Part shown: positions 33,061 to 34,460 of the stretch, piece by piece
How the letters are laid out: every line of letters begins with the position of its first letter
Numbering within the stretch: position 1 is the first letter of the stretch
From: Proteobacteria bacterium UBA2133
GTDB lineage: Bacteria > Pseudomonadota > Gammaproteobacteria > Arenicellales > UBA868
Assembly: GCA_002327725.1 (NCBI GenBank)
Contig: DCXP01000056.1
Span: forward strand, 1 to 34,460
DNA length: 34,460 bases
Reading direction: 5' to 3'
Made by a program: the position numbers and the translations under genes
The notes under the pieces: generated by a model
What the model saw: only the letters and a program-made list of their open reading frames with translations
What the model was told of the DNA's origin: nothing
The model's database searches: none

Positions 33061-33088
33061 TTTTAATCGAAAGCACAGCCGCTAACAA
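33060..33088 (-). promoter_or_regulatory. phaC: Sigma-70 promoter of phaC
   Basis: On the minus strand TTGTTA (33088-33083) is exactly 17 bp from TAAAAT (33065-33060). Transcription would start near 33053, inside the palindrome, leaving a leader of only about 12-30 nt before the candidate TTG and GTG starts. Confidence 0.6.
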
Positions 33089-33165
33089 GACCATAAGACG
33101 CTCAATAAAGGGCCATCCATGGGTTATGATCCGGGCCCCTTCCCAGCATGTAGCCCAGCGCCGCA

Positions 33166-34460
33166 ATGACCAACATTTTTGACCGGGACCTCGGCCAGAC
33201 CCCGGCAAATTACGCCCCGCTAAGTCCTTTGAGTCTCTTAAGGCGCGTGGAGCGGGTTTACCCGGACCAGCCGGCAGTGATCCACGGATCGATCCGGCGC
33301 AGCTGGGGCGAAACCGCCGCGCGCTGCCGCCGCCTCGCCGGCGCCCTTGCCTCACGCGGCATTGGGCAAGGCGACACCGTGGCTGTAATGGCGCCGAACA
33401 TCCCTGAGCTTCTCGAAGCCCACTACGGCATCCCCATGGCTGGGGCTGTGCTCAATGCGCTCAATATTCGACTCGATGCCGCAACGCTCGCTTTTATCCT
33501 CAATCACGGCGAAGCCAAAGTCCTGATTACCGATACCGAGTTTGCGCCGGTGATACGTGAAGCCCTGGACCAACTGGGCCGGGAGATCCTGATTATTGAT
33601 ATCGAGGACCCCGAGGGCCCGGGCGGCGAACGCCTTGGCGAGATCACCTACGAGGACTTTATCGCGAACGGTGACCCGGAATCTGCAATCACCCTGCCCC
33701 GCAACGAGTGGGATGCAATCTCGCTCAACTACACCTCCGGCACCACCGGCAATCCCAAGGGCGTGGTCTATCACCATCGCGGTGCTTATCTCAACGCGAT
33801 GAGTAATATCATTGGCTGGGACATGGCGCACCACCCGGCATATCTCTGGACCTTGCCGATGTTTCACTGCAACGGCTGGTGCTTCCCGTGGTCGCTTGCG
33901 GCCGTCGCCGGCACCAGCGTATGCCTGCGCTCGGTGAGTGCCAGGGCGATCTTCGATGCCATTGCCGATCACGAGGTCACGCATTTTTGCGGCGCACCCA
34001 TTGTGCTCAACCTCCTGATCAATGCGTCAGACGACGACAAGCGCACCTTCAGCCATACGGTTAAAGTCATGACCGCTGCCGCCCCGCCCCCGCCCAGTGT
34101 GCTCGCCGCCATGGAGGCAAGCGGCTTTGCCATGACCCATGTATATGGCCTCACAGAAACCTACGGACCTGCGGTGATCTGTTCCTGGAAGCCGCAATGG
34201 AACGACCTGCCCGCGGACCAACAGGCGACGACCAAGGCGCGCCAGGGGGTGCCCTATCACGCGCTTGAAGATCTTAAGATTCTGGACCCCGAAACCCTGG
34301 ACCCGGTCGCTGCTGATGCCAGTGAGATGGGTGAGGCGATGTTTCGGGGCAACATCGTCATGAAGGGCTATCTTAAAAACCCGAAAGCCACAGCAGATGC
34401 TTTTGCCGGCGGCTGGTTTCATTCGGGGGATCTTGGCGTCATGCATCCCGACGAATACAT
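33166..34460 (+). CDS. Acyl-CoA synthetase (AMP-binding), 3' end cut by the window
   Basis: From ATG 33166, 431 codons are open to the edge; full members have about 540. It activates a carboxylic acid to its CoA ester using ATP. The phosphate loop is YTSGTTGNPKGV (189-200), followed by MFHCNGWCFPW, VYGLTETYGP and FHSGDLG. This is the fatty-acid/short-chain group that also contains DmdB (methylmercaptopropionate-CoA ligase of DMSP demethylation). With a DMSP-lyase-like gene in the window a DmdB role is possible, but the motifs alone do not separate it from other short- or medium-chain ligases. The gene is divergent from phaC. No clear ribosome site precedes the ATG. Confidence 0.88.
   Translation, partial: MTNIFDRDLGQTPANYAPLSPLSLLRRVERVYPDQPAVIHGSIRRSWGETAARCRRLAGALASRGIGQGDTVAVMAPNIPELLEAHYGIPMAGAVLNALNIRLDAATLAFILNHGEAKVLITDTEFAPVIREALDQLGREILIIDIEDPEGPGGERLGEITYEDFIANGDPESAITLPRNEWDAISLNYTSGTTGNPKGVVYHHRGAYLNAMSNIIGWDMAHHPAYLWTLPMFHCNGWCFPWSLAAVAGTSVCLRSVSARAIFDAIADHEVTHFCGAPIVLNLLINASDDDKRTFSHTVKVMTAAAPPPPSVLAAMEASGFAMTHVYGLTETYGPAVICSWKPQWNDLPADQQATTKARQGVPYHALEDLKILDPETLDPVAADASEMGEAMFRGNIVMKGYLKNPKATADAFAGGWFHSGDLGVMHPDEY

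Noticed and set aside
1..34460. CRISPR arrays, tRNA or rRNA genes, prophage genes
   Set aside because: No regularly spaced repeats, cloverleaf-like sequences or phage-type genes were seen by eye; a tRNAscan or Rfam search was not possible here.

Overview
The window is bacterial, gene-dense and mostly GC-rich. Its content suggests a heterotrophic, probably marine proteobacterium. The serine hydroxymethyltransferase reads closely like the gamma/beta-proteobacterial type, so Gammaproteobacteria is my best guess, held with modest confidence. No rRNA, tRNA, CRISPR array, prophage or regulator gene is visible. The theme is catabolism of methylated osmolytes and membrane-derived compounds.

Layout. 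Positions 1-96 hold the AT-rich 3' end of a TauT/NitT-type ABC permease. Positions 197-3250 are a small mobile-looking segment bounded by two direct copies of a 68-bp ISCR/IS91-like end; it holds a decayed transposase and two divergent membrane genes, a PrsW-type protease and an RDD protein, both with zinc ribbons. Then come an orphan double ABC ATPase (3282-4922), a DMSP-lyase-family cupin (5115-5726), and a minus-strand unit reading 16-Cys ferredoxin, aldehyde:ferredoxin oxidoreductase (AOR), MoaD-like carrier, LysE exporter (8937 down to 5764). Opposite it are two flavoproteins (9112-11854).

From 22714 down to 11897 a long minus-strand cluster reads glyA, soxB, soxD, soxA, a beta-keto acid cleavage enzyme, soxG, a class IV aminotransferase, bioY and a second AOR. 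A QueG-like iron-sulfur protein lies just upstream (23577-22843). On the plus strand, 23673-30610 is a coupled unit of glycerophosphodiester phosphodiesterase and a peptide-type ABC importer, followed by a methyltransferase-like gene. The right end has PHA synthase (minus) divergent from an acyl-CoA synthetase that runs off the window.

Working model (inference): glycerophosphodiesters or other solutes are imported and hydrolysed. Methylated amines reach sarcosine, which SoxBDAG oxidises to glycine and methylene-THF, and GlyA can join these into serine. The cupin suggests DMSP cleavage. The two AORs, one with its own ferredoxin and MoaD, would oxidise aldehydes made along the way, and surplus acyl-CoA could go to PHA. 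The least explained parts are the AOR modules, the BKACE inserted inside the sox operon, bioY beside an AOR, and the zinc-ribbon PrsW/RDD pair in the ISCR-bounded segment.
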